This document shows, piece after piece, positions 8,176-18,081 of a stretch of DNA of 64,000 bases (position 1 is its first letter; each line of letters begins with the position of its first letter). The notes beneath the pieces were generated by a model. It was not told the DNA's origin. It saw only the letters and a program-made list of their open reading frames with translations, and did no database searches. The DNA is from Kaistia defluvii. Lineage in GTDB: Bacteria > Pseudomonadota > Alphaproteobacteria > Rhizobiales > Kaistiaceae. Position numbers and translations under genes: made by a program. Location of the stretch: positions 1,178,001 through 1,242,000 of the forward strand of contig NZ_JBEPSM010000001.1 of the NCBI RefSeq assembly GCF_040548815.1. Direction: 5' to 3'.

Positions 8176-9777
8176 TCAGAGCGTGATCTTGGTCGGACGG
8201 CGCCAACGCACCCACATCGCAACCAGGAGGCGGGTAAAGGTGAACGCCGTGAACATCGTCGTCGCGACGCCGATGGCGTGCGTGACGGCGAAGCCGCGGA
8301 TCGGGCCGGAACCCATGTAGAAGAGCACGAGCGCGGCGATCAGCGTGGTCACGTTCGCGTCGAGGATGGTGCCGAGCGCCTTGTGGAAGCCGGCATCGAT
8401 CGAGGCGATCGCGGATCGCCCAGCCCGGAACTCTTCTCGTATGCGCTCATAGATCAGAACGTTGGAGTCCACCGCGGTTCCAACCGTGATGATCACGCCG
8501 GCGATGCCCGGTAGCGAGAGCGTCGCTCCCAGGATCGTCACGATCGAGAAGATCAGGATGACGTTGACGATCACCGCGATGTTGGCGATCCAGCCCAGCA
8601 CGCCATAGGTCATGACCATGAAGGCGCAGACGGCGGCGGTGCCGATGATGGCGGCGATCTTGCCCGAGCGGATCGAGTCGGCGCCGAGGCCCGGACCGAT
8701 GTTGCGCTCCTCGACGATCGTCAGCTTGGCCGGCAGCGAGCCGGCGCGCAGCAGGATGGCCAGGTCGTTGGCGGACTGGATCGAGAAATTGCCGGAGATC
8801 TGGCCGGAGCCGCCCAGGATCGGCTCGCGGATGACCGGGGCCGAAATCACCTTATCGTCGAGAACGATGGCGAAGGGCCGGTTGACGTTCTTCTGCGTCA
8901 CGTCGCCGAAGACGCGGGCGCCCGCGCTCGAAAGGCGGAACGACACGACCGGTTCGTTGGTGCGGGAATCGAAGGTCGCCTGCGCGTCCGTAAGATCCTC
9001 GCCCGTCAGAAGCGGGGCTTCCTCGAGCACGTAGGGCACCGGCGGCGTATCGGTCGAATTGAGGACGATCGTGCCGGGCTTGCGCGTGTCGGCAGTCGGC
9101 GAAACGCCAGTGTCGACAAGATGGAAGGTCAGCTGCGCGGTCTGACCGACAAGCGTTTTCAGGCGCTCGGGATCGTCGAGGCCGGGAGCCTCGACCAGTA
9201 TGCGGTCCGAGCCCTGGCGCTGGATCGAGGGCTCGACGGTGCCAAGCTGGTCGATACGGCGACCGATGACCTCGATCGACTGATCGACGATCTGGCGGAT
9301 GCGCTGATCGAGACCGGCGGTCGAATAGGCCATCTGGACGAGGCCGTCATTGCCGACCGTCAGGTCGAATTCGTTAACGGCCGTGCCGCCGAGCGCGGAG
9401 GTCGCGAGCTGGTTGCGCAGCGGCTCGAGGCGCTTCTTGACCTCGTCGAGCTGGGAGAGGTCGCGGATGCGGAGCTGCACGCCCTGCCCCTGCACGCCCA
9501 GACCCGAATAGCCGATACGCGGCTCCTGCAGCATCGCCTTGCGGATGTCGCCCACGAGCGAGCGCAGGCGCTTCTGCACATAGTCCTGCCGATCCACCTC
9601 ATAGAGGAGATAGGCGCCCCCCTGGAGATCCAGGCCGAGAACCATTTGCCGTTTCGGCACCCAGCTCGGCCAGGAATCGACGGTTTCCTTCGAGAAGAGA
9701 TTGGGAAGCGCCGCGAGGAGCCCGACCACAACGACGGTCAGGATCGCAATCATCTTCCAGCGTGTGAAGTGCAGCAT
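8176..9777 (-). CDS. secD: Protein translocase subunit SecD
   Basis: 533 residues, normal for a SecD. A first TM helix (about residues 9-27) is followed by VLGLDLQGGAYLLYEVD, the hallmark of the periplasmic P1 head, and later GTAVDSNVLIYERIREE in the membrane domain, which carries the proton-relay aspartate. It forms the SecDF complex with the next gene and, with YajC, improves Sec-dependent secretion and membrane insertion. It lies between yajC and secF on the same strand and is expected to share the promoter upstream of yajC. Confidence 0.97.
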   Translation of the reverse strand: MLHFTRWKMIAILTVVVVGLLAALPNLFSKETVDSWPSWVPKRQMVLGLDLQGGAYLLYEVDRQDYVQKRLRSLVGDIRKAMLQEPRIGYSGLGVQGQGVQLRIRDLSQLDEVKKRLEPLRNQLATSALGGTAVNEFDLTVGNDGLVQMAYSTAGLDQRIRQIVDQSIEVIGRRIDQLGTVEPSIQRQGSDRILVEAPGLDDPERLKTLVGQTAQLTFHLVDTGVSPTADTRKPGTIVLNSTDTPPVPYVLEEAPLLTGEDLTDAQATFDSRTNEPVVSFRLSSAGARVFGDVTQKNVNRPFAIVLDDKVISAPVIREPILGGSGQISGNFSIQSANDLAILLRAGSLPAKLTIVEERNIGPGLGADSIRSGKIAAIIGTAAVCAFMVMTYGVLGWIANIAVIVNVILIFSIVTILGATLSLPGIAGVIITVGTAVDSNVLIYERIREEFRAGRSAIASIDAGFHKALGTILDANVTTLIAALVLFYMGSGPIRGFAVTHAIGVATTMFTAFTFTRLLVAMWVRWRRPTKITL

Positions 9778-9842
9778 GGAAACCGTTCCAGTCGATCTCG
9801 GCCCTCAGGCGGGCCGTTTCATCAGGGGAGCTAGAGGCTGGC

Positions 9843-10181
9843 TTACTCGCCGTCCTTGGCCGGCTCGCCCTTGGCGCGCACGTCGGCAATGGAGGCACGC
9901 GAAACACGAACGCGGACGCCTTCGGCGACTTCCAGCAGCAGCTCGGAATCGTCCACGACCTTGTTGATCTTGCCGATCAGGCCGCCCGACAGCACGACCG
10001 TGTCACCGCGGCGCGCGCCCTTGATCATTTCCTGGTGCGCCTTCTGCTTCTGCCGCTGCGGCCGAATCATCAGGAACCACATGATCGCGAAGACGAAGAT
10101 GAACGGCACGAACTGGATCAGCAGGTCGGCACCACCAGCGGAAGCGCCGGCGGCCTGTGCGAAGGCGGGGGTAATGAACAT
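9843..10181 (-). CDS. yajC: Preprotein translocase subunit YajC
   Basis: 112-residue single-span inner-membrane protein of the SecDF-YajC complex. After a short N-terminus there is a TM helix (LLIQFVPFIFVFAIMWFLM) followed by the signature IRPQRQKQKAHQEMIKGARRGDTVVLSGGLIGKI. Start is ATG 10181 with AGGGAG about ten bases upstream; the frame is open to 10430 but the extra 83 residues are non-conserved. First gene of the yajC-secD-secF run; a good -35/-10 pair sits at 10296-10323. Confidence 0.95.
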   Translation of the reverse strand: MFITPAFAQAAGASAGGADLLIQFVPFIFVFAIMWFLMIRPQRQKQKAHQEMIKGARRGDTVVLSGGLIGKINKVVDDSELLLEVAEGVRVRVSRASIADVRAKGEPAKDGE

Positions 10182-10500
10182 TGAATAATTGCTCCCTGTA
10201 GCGTTGGCGGGTCCGCTGGTGGCCCGTCCGATCAAGACGCGTGGTTTGCGCCGACCTTCACATAGGGAGAGACAGCGGTACGCGAAACGGCGCGGAATAT
10301 AACCACGCGGCAGGCCTTTGCAAATGGCCGCACCGGCATGATAGTGGCGAATGTCGTCCGGAGCCCTCGCTTGCACGCGGGAAGAGATCGCCCGGAGGGC
10401 CGGATGAAGGGTTTGCCCCTCCCTCCGCACGACTTCACCCCAGCCGCCGGCGCGCCCTCAGCCCTCCCGAAACGCGGGAGGTGGGGATCGGCCCGAGGAA
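10182..10500. other. Divergent intergenic region yajC / DUF815
   Basis: 319 bases with no gene. It holds the leftward yajC promoter candidate (10296-10323) and the Shine-Dalgarno sequences of both flanking genes (GAGGAA directly before ATG 10501). I see no further structure. Confidence 0.7.
10296..10323 (-). promoter_or_regulatory. Sigma-70 promoter candidate for yajC-secD-secF
   Basis: On the minus strand TTGCAA (10323-10318) is separated by 16 bases from TATATT (10301-10296). The predicted transcript would have a leader of about 110 bases before the yajC ATG. Confidence 0.5.
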
Positions 10501-11391
10501 ATGACTGTGACAGAAGATACGCTGAAATCCGTCGCCGATCGTCTTGACCGGCTGATCTCCCTGATCGAGCGCGCGGTCCCGCCGGCACGGCCGGAATTCG
10601 ACCCTGACGCCGCGGATGCCTTCGTCTGGCAGGCTTCCACCGGCACGCTGCAGCCCGTGCCGAAGGTCAATCGCGTCGAGATGGTGCTGCTCAAGGGTGT
10701 CGACCGGGTGCGCGACATCCTGGTCGAAAATACCGACCGTTTCGCGCGCGGCCTGCCTGCCAACAACGTGCTGCTGTGGGGCGCGCGCGGCATGGGCAAG
10801 AGCTCGCTGGTCAAAGCGGCGCATGCGACGATTAACAGCGATCCGTCCAAGCTGCCCGGCGGCCATGCGATGAAGCTGATCGAGATCCACCGCGAGGATA
10901 TCGACAGCCTGCCGGAGCTGATGACGCTGGTTCGCGGCCTCGACCGCCGCTTCATCCTGTTCTGCGACGACCTCTCCTTCGACAATGACGACACGTCGTA
11001 CAAGTCGTTGAAGGCGGCGCTGGATGGCGGCGTCGAGGGACGGCCGGAGAATGTCGTGTTCTACGCCACGTCGAACCGGCGCCATCTGCTGCCGCGCGAC
11101 ATGATGGAGAACGAGCGCTCCACGGCGATCAATCCCGGCGAGGCGGTCGAGGAGAAGGTGTCGCTTTCGGACCGCTTCGGCCTCTGGCTCGGCTTCCACA
11201 AGTGCAGCCAGGACGACTATCTCGCCATGGTCAACGGCTATGCCGAGCATTTCGGGCTGAAGGTGGCGCCGGAGGTCCTGCGCGCCGAGGCGCTGGAGTG
11301 GTCGACGACGCGTGGCGCGCGATCGGGTCGCGTCGCCTGGCAGTACGTGCAGGATCTGGCGGGGCGACTTGGGGTCGCTCTTACGGGCTGA
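10501..11391 (+). CDS. DUF815 family ATP-binding protein
   Basis: 296 residues, AAA-like P-loop ATPase. An N-terminal coiled stretch (residues 1-25) precedes the conserved lead-in LLWGARGMGKSSLVKA with Walker A at 94-101 and FILFCDDLSF with Walker B at 151-157. A sensor-like FYATSNRRHLLPRD and a C-terminal helical lid (FGLKVAPEVLRAEALEW) follow. DUF815 proteins are common in alphaproteobacteria and are annotated only as ATPases; the client is unknown. GAGGAA lies just before ATG. Position between yajC and the LysM/M23 gene, with which it converges, is the usual rhizobial arrangement. Confidence 0.9.
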   Translation: MTVTEDTLKSVADRLDRLISLIERAVPPARPEFDPDAADAFVWQASTGTLQPVPKVNRVEMVLLKGVDRVRDILVENTDRFARGLPANNVLLWGARGMGKSSLVKAAHATINSDPSKLPGGHAMKLIEIHREDIDSLPELMTLVRGLDRRFILFCDDLSFDNDDTSYKSLKAALDGGVEGRPENVVFYATSNRRHLLPRDMMENERSTAINPGEAVEEKVSLSDRFGLWLGFHKCSQDDYLAMVNGYAEHFGLKVAPEVLRAEALEWSTTRGARSGRVAWQYVQDLAGRLGVALTG

Positions 11392-11458
11392 AGCCGCCCC
11401 GCCAGTAGTAGACCGGAAAATCCCTCACGAGATGAGATTGGGCCGGTCAGAAAGTCGG

Positions 11459-12991
11459 TCAGCTCTGCAGGTAGTCCAGCGGGTTGACCGGCTTCGAGCC
11501 CCTGCGGAGCTCGAAGTGAAGCTGCGGAGCGTTGACGGAACCGGACGCGCCGGCCTGCGAGATGATCTGGCCGCGGCGCACGGCGTCGCCGCGCTTGACC
11601 AGGATCTTGCTGTTGTGGGCGTAGGCGGAGACCCAACCGTCGGCGTGACGGACGAGAACCAGGTTGCCGTAGCCTTCCAGTTCGTTGCCGGCATAGATCA
11701 CGGTGCCTGCCTCGGCCGCCTTGATCGAGGTGCCTTCGGGAACGGCGAGGTTGATGCCGTCATTCTTCTCGCCCGTCGCCGAAGCGCCGAAGCCGGTGAT
11801 GATGCGTCCGCGCACCGGCCAGCGGAACGTGGTGCCGTTGGCGGAGCCGGGATCGGCGCTGGCGTTCGTGGCGGCAGGCGTGGCCGGCTCGGACGGCGGC
11901 GCATAGGCCACCGGCTGGTTCGGCGTTGCCGGCTTGGCGATCGAGGCGGTCTCGGTCGGCTTGGCTGCGGCAGCCGCTTCGTCGCCGAGCGACTTCTGCG
12001 GGGCATTGGCGGCGTTCGGCTTGGCGTTCGGATCCTCGCCCTGCGGCTTTTCCTCGCGACGGGTCGGATCGTTGCGCAGCGCGACAGCCTGCGGGTTGCC
12101 GTTATTGCCCGGGATGCGGAGTTTCTGACCGGACTTCAACTGGTTGGTCGAGGTCAGGCTGTTGGCAGCGGCCAGATCCTTGGCGCTGACGCCATAGAGG
12201 CGAGCGATCGAGGAGAGCGTCTGGCCGGGCGAAACCACATGCAGGCCATTCAGCGGCGCGCCTTCGGCCGAAGCCATGGGCTTGCGCTCGCCGGCCGGTG
12301 CCGGACCAGCGACCAACTGCGTGTTGTCACGCCCCTGCGGCGACGAAGCGGCAGGCGCCTCAGCGACGGCGGCATTGCCCTGGCCATAGGTCGGGATCGT
12401 CAGGCGGGTGCCGGCACCAACCTGCGAGGGATTGCCGATATTGTTGACGCGGGCCAGTTCCTTGATCGGAACGCCATAGCGACGCGACACCGACGACAGC
12501 GTCTCGCCCGGTCCGAGCGTCACGACCGTGCCGCCTTCGGTCGACCAGGCACCGCCGCGGCGCGGCGGCTGGGCGGCGGAGGCAACCTGTGCTGGAGCGG
12601 AGGACTGGATCGAGCCGACCGTGTCGGAGGGCGGCGTATAGGAACGGGGCTGCTGGTAGGTCGCGGAAGAGCCGTAGGAAGGCGCGGCGGCCATGGGCTG
12701 CTGCGAGCCCTGCTGGACACCCGGCAACATCGGCGGCAGGTCGGAACGGCTCACACCGCGCGAAGGCGGCGGCGTCGCGACGACATCGCTGTTGTTGCTG
12801 CTGTAATCGACCGGAGCCGGCATCGGCTGCGAACCGCCGATGATCTGCTTCTGGTTTGCGGTGCTGCCGGTAAAGATCGAACCGTAGCGCGAACCGTCAG
12901 CGCTGCAGGCCGCGGTCAGCCCCGAAAGGAGCGCAATGACCGCAACCTGAGAGAGAGTCCGAGACCGAAAAGAGGAAGCATTTCTGCACAT
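11459..12991 (-). CDS. NlpD-like lipoprotein: two LysM domains and a degenerate M23 domain
   Basis: 510 residues. Signal peptide with LTAAC at 25-29 (probable lipidated C29), a Pro/Ser/Gln-rich linker, LysM 1 at 156-200, LysM 2 at 250-294 and a LytM/M23 domain at 388-508. The Zn-ligand motif HxGxD is replaced by N410-D-G-I-N414, as in E. coli NlpD, which is not a hydrolase but activates an amidase at the septum. H459 (AYAHN) and H492 (LHFEL) are kept. I infer a peptidoglycan-binding amidase activator. The order surE-pcm-nlpD is the same as in E. coli. Start ATG 12991 was chosen for its signal peptide and AGG at -10; ATG 13021 in frame is possible. Confidence 0.88.
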   Translation of the reverse strand: MCRNASSFRSRTLSQVAVIALLSGLTAACSADGSRYGSIFTGSTANQKQIIGGSQPMPAPVDYSSNNSDVVATPPPSRGVSRSDLPPMLPGVQQGSQQPMAAAPSYGSSATYQQPRSYTPPSDTVGSIQSSAPAQVASAAQPPRRGGAWSTEGGTVVTLGPGETLSSVSRRYGVPIKELARVNNIGNPSQVGAGTRLTIPTYGQGNAAVAEAPAASSPQGRDNTQLVAGPAPAGERKPMASAEGAPLNGLHVVSPGQTLSSIARLYGVSAKDLAAANSLTSTNQLKSGQKLRIPGNNGNPQAVALRNDPTRREEKPQGEDPNAKPNAANAPQKSLGDEAAAAAKPTETASIAKPATPNQPVAYAPPSEPATPAATNASADPGSANGTTFRWPVRGRIITGFGASATGEKNDGINLAVPEGTSIKAAEAGTVIYAGNELEGYGNLVLVRHADGWVSAYAHNSKILVKRGDAVRRGQIISQAGASGSVNAPQLHFELRRGSKPVNPLDYLQS

Positions 12992-13321
12992 CGAGCCTAC
13001 TCGCAACGCCACACCACACATGACGCCAATAAACGCTGGTAACGTTGATAAAGGCTTAAGCACGACGGGAAACTTCGTCGGCATCCTGTAAAAACGAAGA
13101 CGCCACCCACAGAATCCCGCGCTTCCGCCGCATTCCGCGCGGCAGCCGTCGAGCGGGGCGGTTAAGATATCCACGCCCGGCATTGCACGCCGAATTCGAA
13201 GCGAGAGGCAATTCCGCGCCATGCGAAGGAGACGGCACCGCGACGGATCCGACGCACGCGGGACGAGCGGCGCAAAATCTCGCAAAGACCATGGAAACGA
13301 GTCGCGATAGCAGGCGTGGTT
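12992..13321. other. Gap between pcm and the NlpD-like gene
   Basis: 330 bases with no convincing gene on either strand. The open frame that runs through it on the minus strand is an upstream extension of the lipoprotein gene without homology. Because it is long and AT-richer around 13010-13080, the lipoprotein gene probably has its own promoter here, but I cannot point to a clear -35/-10 pair. Confidence 0.6.
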
Positions 13322-14014
13322 CTAAAGCCTGGCGGCCTTGCCCCGGATCAGCGGCACCATGCGGACCGGGCAGATCGGGGTTGCGACCAACTGGCGGTCG
13401 ACCCGAATGAAGCGGGTGATCGTCTGGATTCCGTCATCTGGACCGATCGGCATCACCAGCGTACCGCTCGTGCTCAGCGCTTCGACGAAAGCGGGCGGAA
13501 CCGACGCGGCCGAGGCCGAGGAAATGATTCGATCGAAAGGCCCCTTCTCCGGCCAGCCGTCGAGGCCATCGCCGAACACCGAGGTGATGTTGGCGATGCG
13601 GAGCATCTCGAACCGAGCCTGCGCCGCCGCGGCGAGGGTACGGAAGCGGTCGACGGTATAGACGCGCCGGGAAAGCCGCGACAGGACGGCGGCGAGATAG
13701 CCCGTGCCGGTGCCCACCTCGAGAACCCGGCAGCGCGTCGTCGGCGCCAGCGCCTCGATCATCCGCGCCGCGAGAATCGGCGGCGTGTCGAGTTGCCCGC
13801 AATCGATCGGCTGCGGCCGCTCGCCAAACAGCGGACCGCGCTTGGCGTCTTTCGGCTGGAAGAGCGGTCGGGGAATGGATTCAAAGGCATCCACCATACG
13901 GCGATCCATGATGCCGAACTGGCGAAGCCGCAGCAGGAACTGGGCGATCGGAACGAGATTGTCGTCGAACGCTTCGAACTCGGTCGGATGAAACTGAACT
14001 GCCTCGAGTGCCAT
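13322..14014 (-). CDS. pcm: Protein-L-isoaspartate O-methyltransferase
   Basis: 230 residues. Uses S-adenosylmethionine to methylate isoaspartyl residues in aged proteins, which starts their repair. MDRRMVDAFESIPRPLF, then the region equivalent to the GQTIS motif (DCGQLDTPPILAARM) and the SAM-binding VLEVGTGTGYLAAVLS are in the expected order. GQTIS is altered to GQLDT, as in other alphaproteobacterial members of this family, so substrate preference could differ. Follows surE by 153 bases on the same strand; surE-pcm linkage is conserved with enterobacteria. Confidence 0.88.
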   Translation of the reverse strand: MALEAVQFHPTEFEAFDDNLVPIAQFLLRLRQFGIMDRRMVDAFESIPRPLFQPKDAKRGPLFGERPQPIDCGQLDTPPILAARMIEALAPTTRCRVLEVGTGTGYLAAVLSRLSRRVYTVDRFRTLAAAAQARFEMLRIANITSVFGDGLDGWPEKGPFDRIISSASAASVPPAFVEALSTSGTLVMPIGPDDGIQTITRFIRVDRQLVATPICPVRMVPLIRGKAARL

Positions 14015-14167
14015 ACGCTACGCGCCCTCGCCTTCTGAGCCCTACTCATGCAGGCAAGGTGGTAAACGGCGTCTTATTGCGCGCAGCGCTGGCGACGATT
14101 TTGCGTCATTTCGGGGCAGATCAAGGCCGCCCCGGCCGCCCGTTCGGCCGGAGAGCCCCAAAAGCGC

Positions 14168-14926
14168 CTAGTCGAACAGCGCTTTCAGCTCATGCGCCTG
14201 GTCGTAGGCAGTCATGTCGATGCGCAGCGGCGTGACCGAGATGACGCCGCGCCGGATGGCGTTGACGTCGGTTCCCGCCGCATGCTCCTCGGCGACGCGC
14301 TGATGCTTGAGCCAGAAATAGGGATTGCCGCGGCCATCGTGACGCTCATCGACGCTGAGGCCATGCGTGACGACGCCCTGCGACGTCACCTCGACACCGG
14401 CGACGAGGCCGGGCGCGGTGTTCGGGAAATTGAGATTGTAGAGCACACCGCGCGGGCAGCCATGCGCGACCAGCTTCTGCAGGATGCGCGGGGCATGCGC
14501 CTCGACGGTCTCCCACGGGATGACTCGCTTGCCGTCGACGGCTTCATAGGCCTGGCTCAGGGCAATCGACGGAATACCGAGCAGCGTTCCCTCGATCGCG
14601 CCGGCGACCGTGCCCGAATAGGTCACGTCGTCGGCGGCGTTCTGGCCGGCATTGACGCCGGAGAGCACCAGGTCCGGCGCCCGATCCAGCACCTTGCGGA
14701 CGGCCATGATGACGCAATCGGTCGGCGTGCCGCGCACGGCAAAGGTCTGCTCGGAAACCTCGCGCAGCCGCAGCGGATCGTTCAGCGTCAGCGAGTGCGC
14801 GAGGCCCGACTGGTCGGTTTCCGGGGCAACGACCCAGACATCGTCGGACAGGGTCCGCGCGATGCGCTCCAGCACGGCAAGTCCGGGTGCGTGGATGCCG
14901 TCATCATTGGTGATCAGGATACGCAT
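14168..14926 (-). CDS. surE: 5'/3'-nucleotidase SurE
   Basis: 252 residues. Metal-dependent phosphatase acting on nucleoside monophosphates and short polyphosphates, linked to stationary-phase survival. The N-terminal [15 protein letters not shown] contains the metal-binding Asp pair (D8-D9); [14 protein letters not shown] and [10 protein letters not shown] carry the remaining active-site residues. Lies 74 bases downstream of serS on the same strand and upstream of pcm. Confidence 0.96.
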   Translation of the reverse strand: MRILITNDDGIHAPGLAVLERIARTLSDDVWVVAPETDQSGLAHSLTLNDPLRLREVSEQTFAVRGTPTDCVIMAVRKVLDRAPDLVLSGVNAGQNAADDVTYSGTVAGAIEGTLLGIPSIALSQAYEAVDGKRVIPWETVEAHAPRILQKLVAHGCPRGVLYNLNFPNTAPGLVAGVEVTSQGVVTHGLSVDERHDGRGNPYFWLKHQRVAEEHAAGTDVNAIRRGVISVTPLRIDMTAYDQAHELKALFD

Positions 14927-15000
14927 GTCTGGGTCAGCCTTCGCTGTTCAGGGATCGTTGCTCACACCCGGGATCGGACCGCCATGGGGCCGGGAGGCCC

Positions 15001-16311
15001 TCAGCCGACCTTGTCCAGGCCGCCCATATAGGGCTTCAGCACCGCCGGCACGGTGATGGTGCCGTCCTCGTTCTGATAGTTCTCGATGATGGCGATCAGC
15101 GCGCGGCCGACCGCGGTGCCCGAGCCATTCAGCGTGTGGACGAAACGGTTGCCCTTTTCGGCGCCGCCGAGGCGATAGCGCGCATTCATGCGCCGGGCCT
15201 GGAAATCGTCGCACACCGAGACGGAGGAAATCTCGCGATAGGCGTCCTGCCCCGGCAGCCAGACCTCGATGTCATAGGTCTTGCGCGAGCCGAAACCCAT
15301 GTCGCCCGTGCAGAGCGTCATGACGCGGTAATGCAGGTCGAGCTTCTTCAGCACGGTCTCGGCGCAGGAGAGCATGCGCTCATGCTCGTCGATCGAGGTT
15401 TCCGGCGTGGTGATCGAGACCAGCTCCACCTTGTTGAACTGGTGCTGGCGCAGCATGCCGCGCGTGTCGCGGCCCGCCGAGCCCGCCTCCGAACGGAAAC
15501 AGGGCGTCAGCGCCGTGAAGCGCAGCGGCAGCTCCTTTTCGTCGAGGATGGATTCGCGCACCAGATTGGTCAGCGGCACCTCGGCGGTCGGGATCAGCCA
15601 ATGTTGCTCGCCGGCCTTGAACAGGTCCTCGGCGAATTTCGGCAGCTGCGCCGTTCCGTAGAGCGCGTCGTCCTTGACCAGCAGCGGCGGCTGCACCTCG
15701 GTGTAGCCGTGCTCGCCGGTGTGCACGTCGAGCATGAACTGGCCGATCGCGCGCTCCATCCGGGCGAGCTGCCCCTTGAGCACGACGAAACGGCTCCCGG
15801 AAAGCTTGGCAGCGGTTTCGAAATCCATCAACCCAAGCGCTTCGCCGATCTCGAAATGCTCTTTGGCGGCAAAGGGAAGGTCCCGCTTCTTCGGACGCGC
15901 CGCGGCAGCCTGCGCTTCCGTCTGGTTGCGACCGAAATAGGGAACGTTGTCGTGCTCGTCGGCACCGACCGGCACGTCCTCGAGCGGCGTGTTCGGGATC
16001 ACCGCCAGCGCGTCGTCGAGCTCCTTGTTGAGACGGCGCTCCGTCTCCTCGGCATGAGCGAGGAACTCCTTGATGGTGGAGACCTCGGCCATCAGCCGCT
16101 GGGCGGTTTCCTCGTCCTTGGCGGCCTTGGCCTTGCCGATCTCCTTGGAGGCGGCGTTGCGGCGTTCCTGGGCCGCCTGGACCTGGACGATATGGGCGCG
16201 GCGCGCCTCGTCCAGCGCGATCAGCTTCGACGAGATCGGCTCGGCTCCACGACTGGCGAGCGCGCGGTCGAGCGCGTCAGGGTTGTCACGGATCCATTTG
16301 ATGTCGAGCAT
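15001..16311 (-). CDS. serS: Seryl-tRNA synthetase
   Basis: 436-residue class II synthetase that charges tRNA-Ser. The N-terminal long antiparallel coiled coil (about residues 25-110, [20 protein letters not shown]) reaches the tRNA variable arm. Class II motif 2 ([27 protein letters not shown]) and motif 3 ([19 protein letters not shown]) are intact. Start ATG 16311 gives the canonical [12 protein letters not shown]; the open frame to 16509 crosses the tatC terminator. The leader has a GCGGCCG/CGGCCGC hairpin (16332-16351). Because a terminator separates it from tatC, serS probably has its own promoter in 16312-16464. Confidence 0.97.
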   Translation of the reverse strand: MLDIKWIRDNPDALDRALASRGAEPISSKLIALDEARRAHIVQVQAAQERRNAASKEIGKAKAAKDEETAQRLMAEVSTIKEFLAHAEETERRLNKELDDALAVIPNTPLEDVPVGADEHDNVPYFGRNQTEAQAAAARPKKRDLPFAAKEHFEIGEALGLMDFETAAKLSGSRFVVLKGQLARMERAIGQFMLDVHTGEHGYTEVQPPLLVKDDALYGTAQLPKFAEDLFKAGEQHWLIPTAEVPLTNLVRESILDEKELPLRFTALTPCFRSEAGSAGRDTRGMLRQHQFNKVELVSITTPETSIDEHERMLSCAETVLKKLDLHYRVMTLCTGDMGFGSRKTYDIEVWLPGQDAYREISSVSVCDDFQARRMNARYRLGGAEKGNRFVHTLNGSGTAVGRALIAIIENYQNEDGTITVPAVLKPYMGGLDKVG

Positions 16312-16464
16312 GATCGTGCCTCGAAGAGAAGGCGGCCGTTGTCCCGGCCGCGAAGGAGCAAAGCATTCGCCGGATGACGGATAGTGGGAGACTGGCGAAG
16401 GATCAACCCGGCAGCGCTGCACGCAGCCGGAGATTGGACGGAAACCGGCTCCCGGCGACGCCAG

Positions 16465-16506
16465 AAACGAAAAGAGCCACGCGATCCCAAGGGGAAGGCG
16501 TGGCTC
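16465..16506 (-). terminator. Rho-independent terminator after tatC
   Basis: On the minus strand GAGCCACGC (16506-16498) pairs with GCGTGGCTC (16482-16474), a 9-bp perfect stem, followed by TTTTCGTTT (16473-16465). It begins 24 bases after the tatC stop. Confidence 0.85.
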
Positions 16507-16530
16507 CAAGACACTTGCAAAGGCGTGTCG

Positions 16531-17337
16531 CTACTCCGTCTCGGCCTCGTCCGCCGCGGCTTCGGCGCGTTTGCGCTCGACCATGCGCACCGAAAGGATC
16601 GACAATTCGTAGAGCAGCATGGCCGGGATGGCGAGCGAGATCTGGCTGATCATGTCCGGCGGCGTCAGCACGGCGGCCACGACGAAGGCGAGCACGATCG
16701 CATAGCGCCGCTTGGCCCGCAGCATCTGGCTCGAGACGATTCCGGCGCGGCCCAGCAGCGTGAGGACCACCGGAAGCTGGAACACGATGCCGAAAGCGAG
16801 CGTCAGGGTCATGATCAGACCGAGATACTCGTTGACCTTGAACAGTGCCTCGATCTGCGCCTTGCCGTCGCCGCTCGTCTGCTGGAACGACAGGAAGAAG
16901 TGCAGCGCCATCGGCAGGATCAGGAAATAGACGAGCGCCGCACCCGTCACGAACAGGATCGGGGTAGCGATCAGGTAGGGCACGAAGGCCCGCTTCTCAT
17001 GCTTGTAGAGGCCCGGCGCCGCGAACTTGTAGATCTGCATTGCAATCACGGGGAATGCAATGAACACCGCGCCATAGAGCGCCAGCTTCATCTGCGTCAG
17101 GAAGAATTCCTGCGGCGCCGTGTAGATGAGCTTGACGTCCTGCGCCGGGCCGACCGCCCACTCATAGGGGATGACCAGGATGTTGTAGATCGTGCCGGCG
17201 AAATAGAAGCAGAGCAGGAAGGCGACGAGCACCGCGGCCAGAGTCTTGATCAGTCGCGAGCGCAACTCAATCAAATGCTCCATGAGCGGCATGCGGCTGG
17301 CTTCGATGTCGTCTTCGGCCGAAGGCTTGTCGCTCAT
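16531..17337 (-). CDS. tatC: Sec-independent translocase subunit TatC
   Basis: 268-residue, six-span inner-membrane protein and receptor for twin-arginine signal peptides. The N-terminal cytoplasmic segment ([18 protein letters not shown]) with the conserved glutamate, the periplasmic loop and the [22 protein letters not shown] region near TM5-6 are typical. The ATG overlaps the tatB stop by four bases (ATGA), so the two are translationally coupled. Followed by a clear terminator. Confidence 0.97.
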   Translation of the reverse strand: MSDKPSAEDDIEASRMPLMEHLIELRSRLIKTLAAVLVAFLLCFYFAGTIYNILVIPYEWAVGPAQDVKLIYTAPQEFFLTQMKLALYGAVFIAFPVIAMQIYKFAAPGLYKHEKRAFVPYLIATPILFVTGAALVYFLILPMALHFFLSFQQTSGDGKAQIEALFKVNEYLGLIMTLTLAFGIVFQLPVVLTLLGRAGIVSSQMLRAKRRYAIVLAFVVAAVLTPPDMISQISLAIPAMLLYELSILSVRMVERKRAEAAADEAETE

Positions 17338-17999
17338 GTCTTGGGCTCTTCAGTCACGCTGGCGACGGCCGGCGGCTCGATGGCAGCGGGAACGCTGGCG
17401 CTGGAGACCGGTGCCTCGACGGCGGCCGGGCTTGCTACCACCGCTGGCTTCGGCTTGCGGACGCGCGGCGCCGGTTTCGCAGCATCGGCATCCTCGCCAT
17501 TGACCGGCTTGGGCTTGGCTCGCGAAGCACGCGGCTTCGGCGCATCGCCTTCACCCGTCGCAGCATCCGGCTTGCGGGCGGCAGCGCGCTTGGGCTTCGG
17601 CACGACAACGGGTTCAGCGCTAGCAACCGATGGCGGGGCCTCGAGCGGCGCGGCCGGCTCGATATCCGTCGCCGTCAGAAGCTGCGCCGGCTGGTCGGCC
17701 GCCGGCGGGACCGGCGAGGGTGACGGCTTGGCCATCGGACCCGAAAGCGGGTTCAGGCTGTTCTTGATGTCGTTCATCGGGTTCAGGCCGCGAAGCTCGT
17801 CAAACGACTTCTTGACGTCGTCGAGCTCGGCTTCCTTGAGCGCCTCGTTGAACTGACCCTGAAATTCGCCCGCCATCCTGCGCATCTTGGAAATGGTACG
17901 TCCAAGGGCCCGCAGCATCGGCGGCAGGTCCTTCGGACCCACCACGACGATCGCCACGACTGCGATGACGAGAATTTCGCTCCAACCGATATCCAGCAT
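17334..17999 (-). CDS. tatB: Sec-independent translocase subunit TatB
   Basis: 221 residues. A single N-terminal TM helix ([20 protein letters not shown]) ending in [13 protein letters not shown] is followed by an amphipathic helix and then a ~120-residue Pro/Ala/Lys-rich low-complexity tail (about 90-215). The tail is longer than in enterobacterial TatB (171 residues) but common in alphaproteobacteria. TatB forms the receptor with TatC. Overlaps tatC by 4 bases. Confidence 0.95.
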   Translation of the reverse strand: MLDIGWSEILVIAVVAIVVVGPKDLPPMLRALGRTISKMRRMAGEFQGQFNEALKEAELDDVKKSFDELRGLNPMNDIKNSLNPLSGPMAKPSPSPVPPAADQPAQLLTATDIEPAAPLEAPPSVASAEPVVVPKPKRAAARKPDAATGEGDAPKPRASRAKPKPVNGEDADAAKPAPRVRKPKPAVVASPAAVEAPVSSASVPAAIEPPAVASVTEEPKT

Positions 18000-18029
18000 A
18001 CTCTCACACCGATTGGCCTGCCCTGCGAT

Positions 18030-18048
18030 CCGCGCTCAAGGAGCGCGG
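18030..18048. repeat. Stem-loop between tatA and tatB
   Basis: CCGCGCTC (18030-18037) and GAGCGCGG (18041-18048) form an 8-bp stem with a three-base loop in the 82-base tatA-tatB gap. No T-tract follows on the transcribed strand. It could protect the tatA 3' end after processing and so favour the excess of TatA over TatB; this is inference. Confidence 0.5.
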
Positions 18049-18081
18049 CGGCGGAGCAGCTTCCCGGCCCTTGTTCAGGAC

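Noticed and set aside
11312..13042. 576-codon plus-strand frame over the LysM/M23 gene
   Set aside because: The minus-strand product has two LysM domains and an M23 domain; the plus-strand one is low-complexity Arg/Gly.
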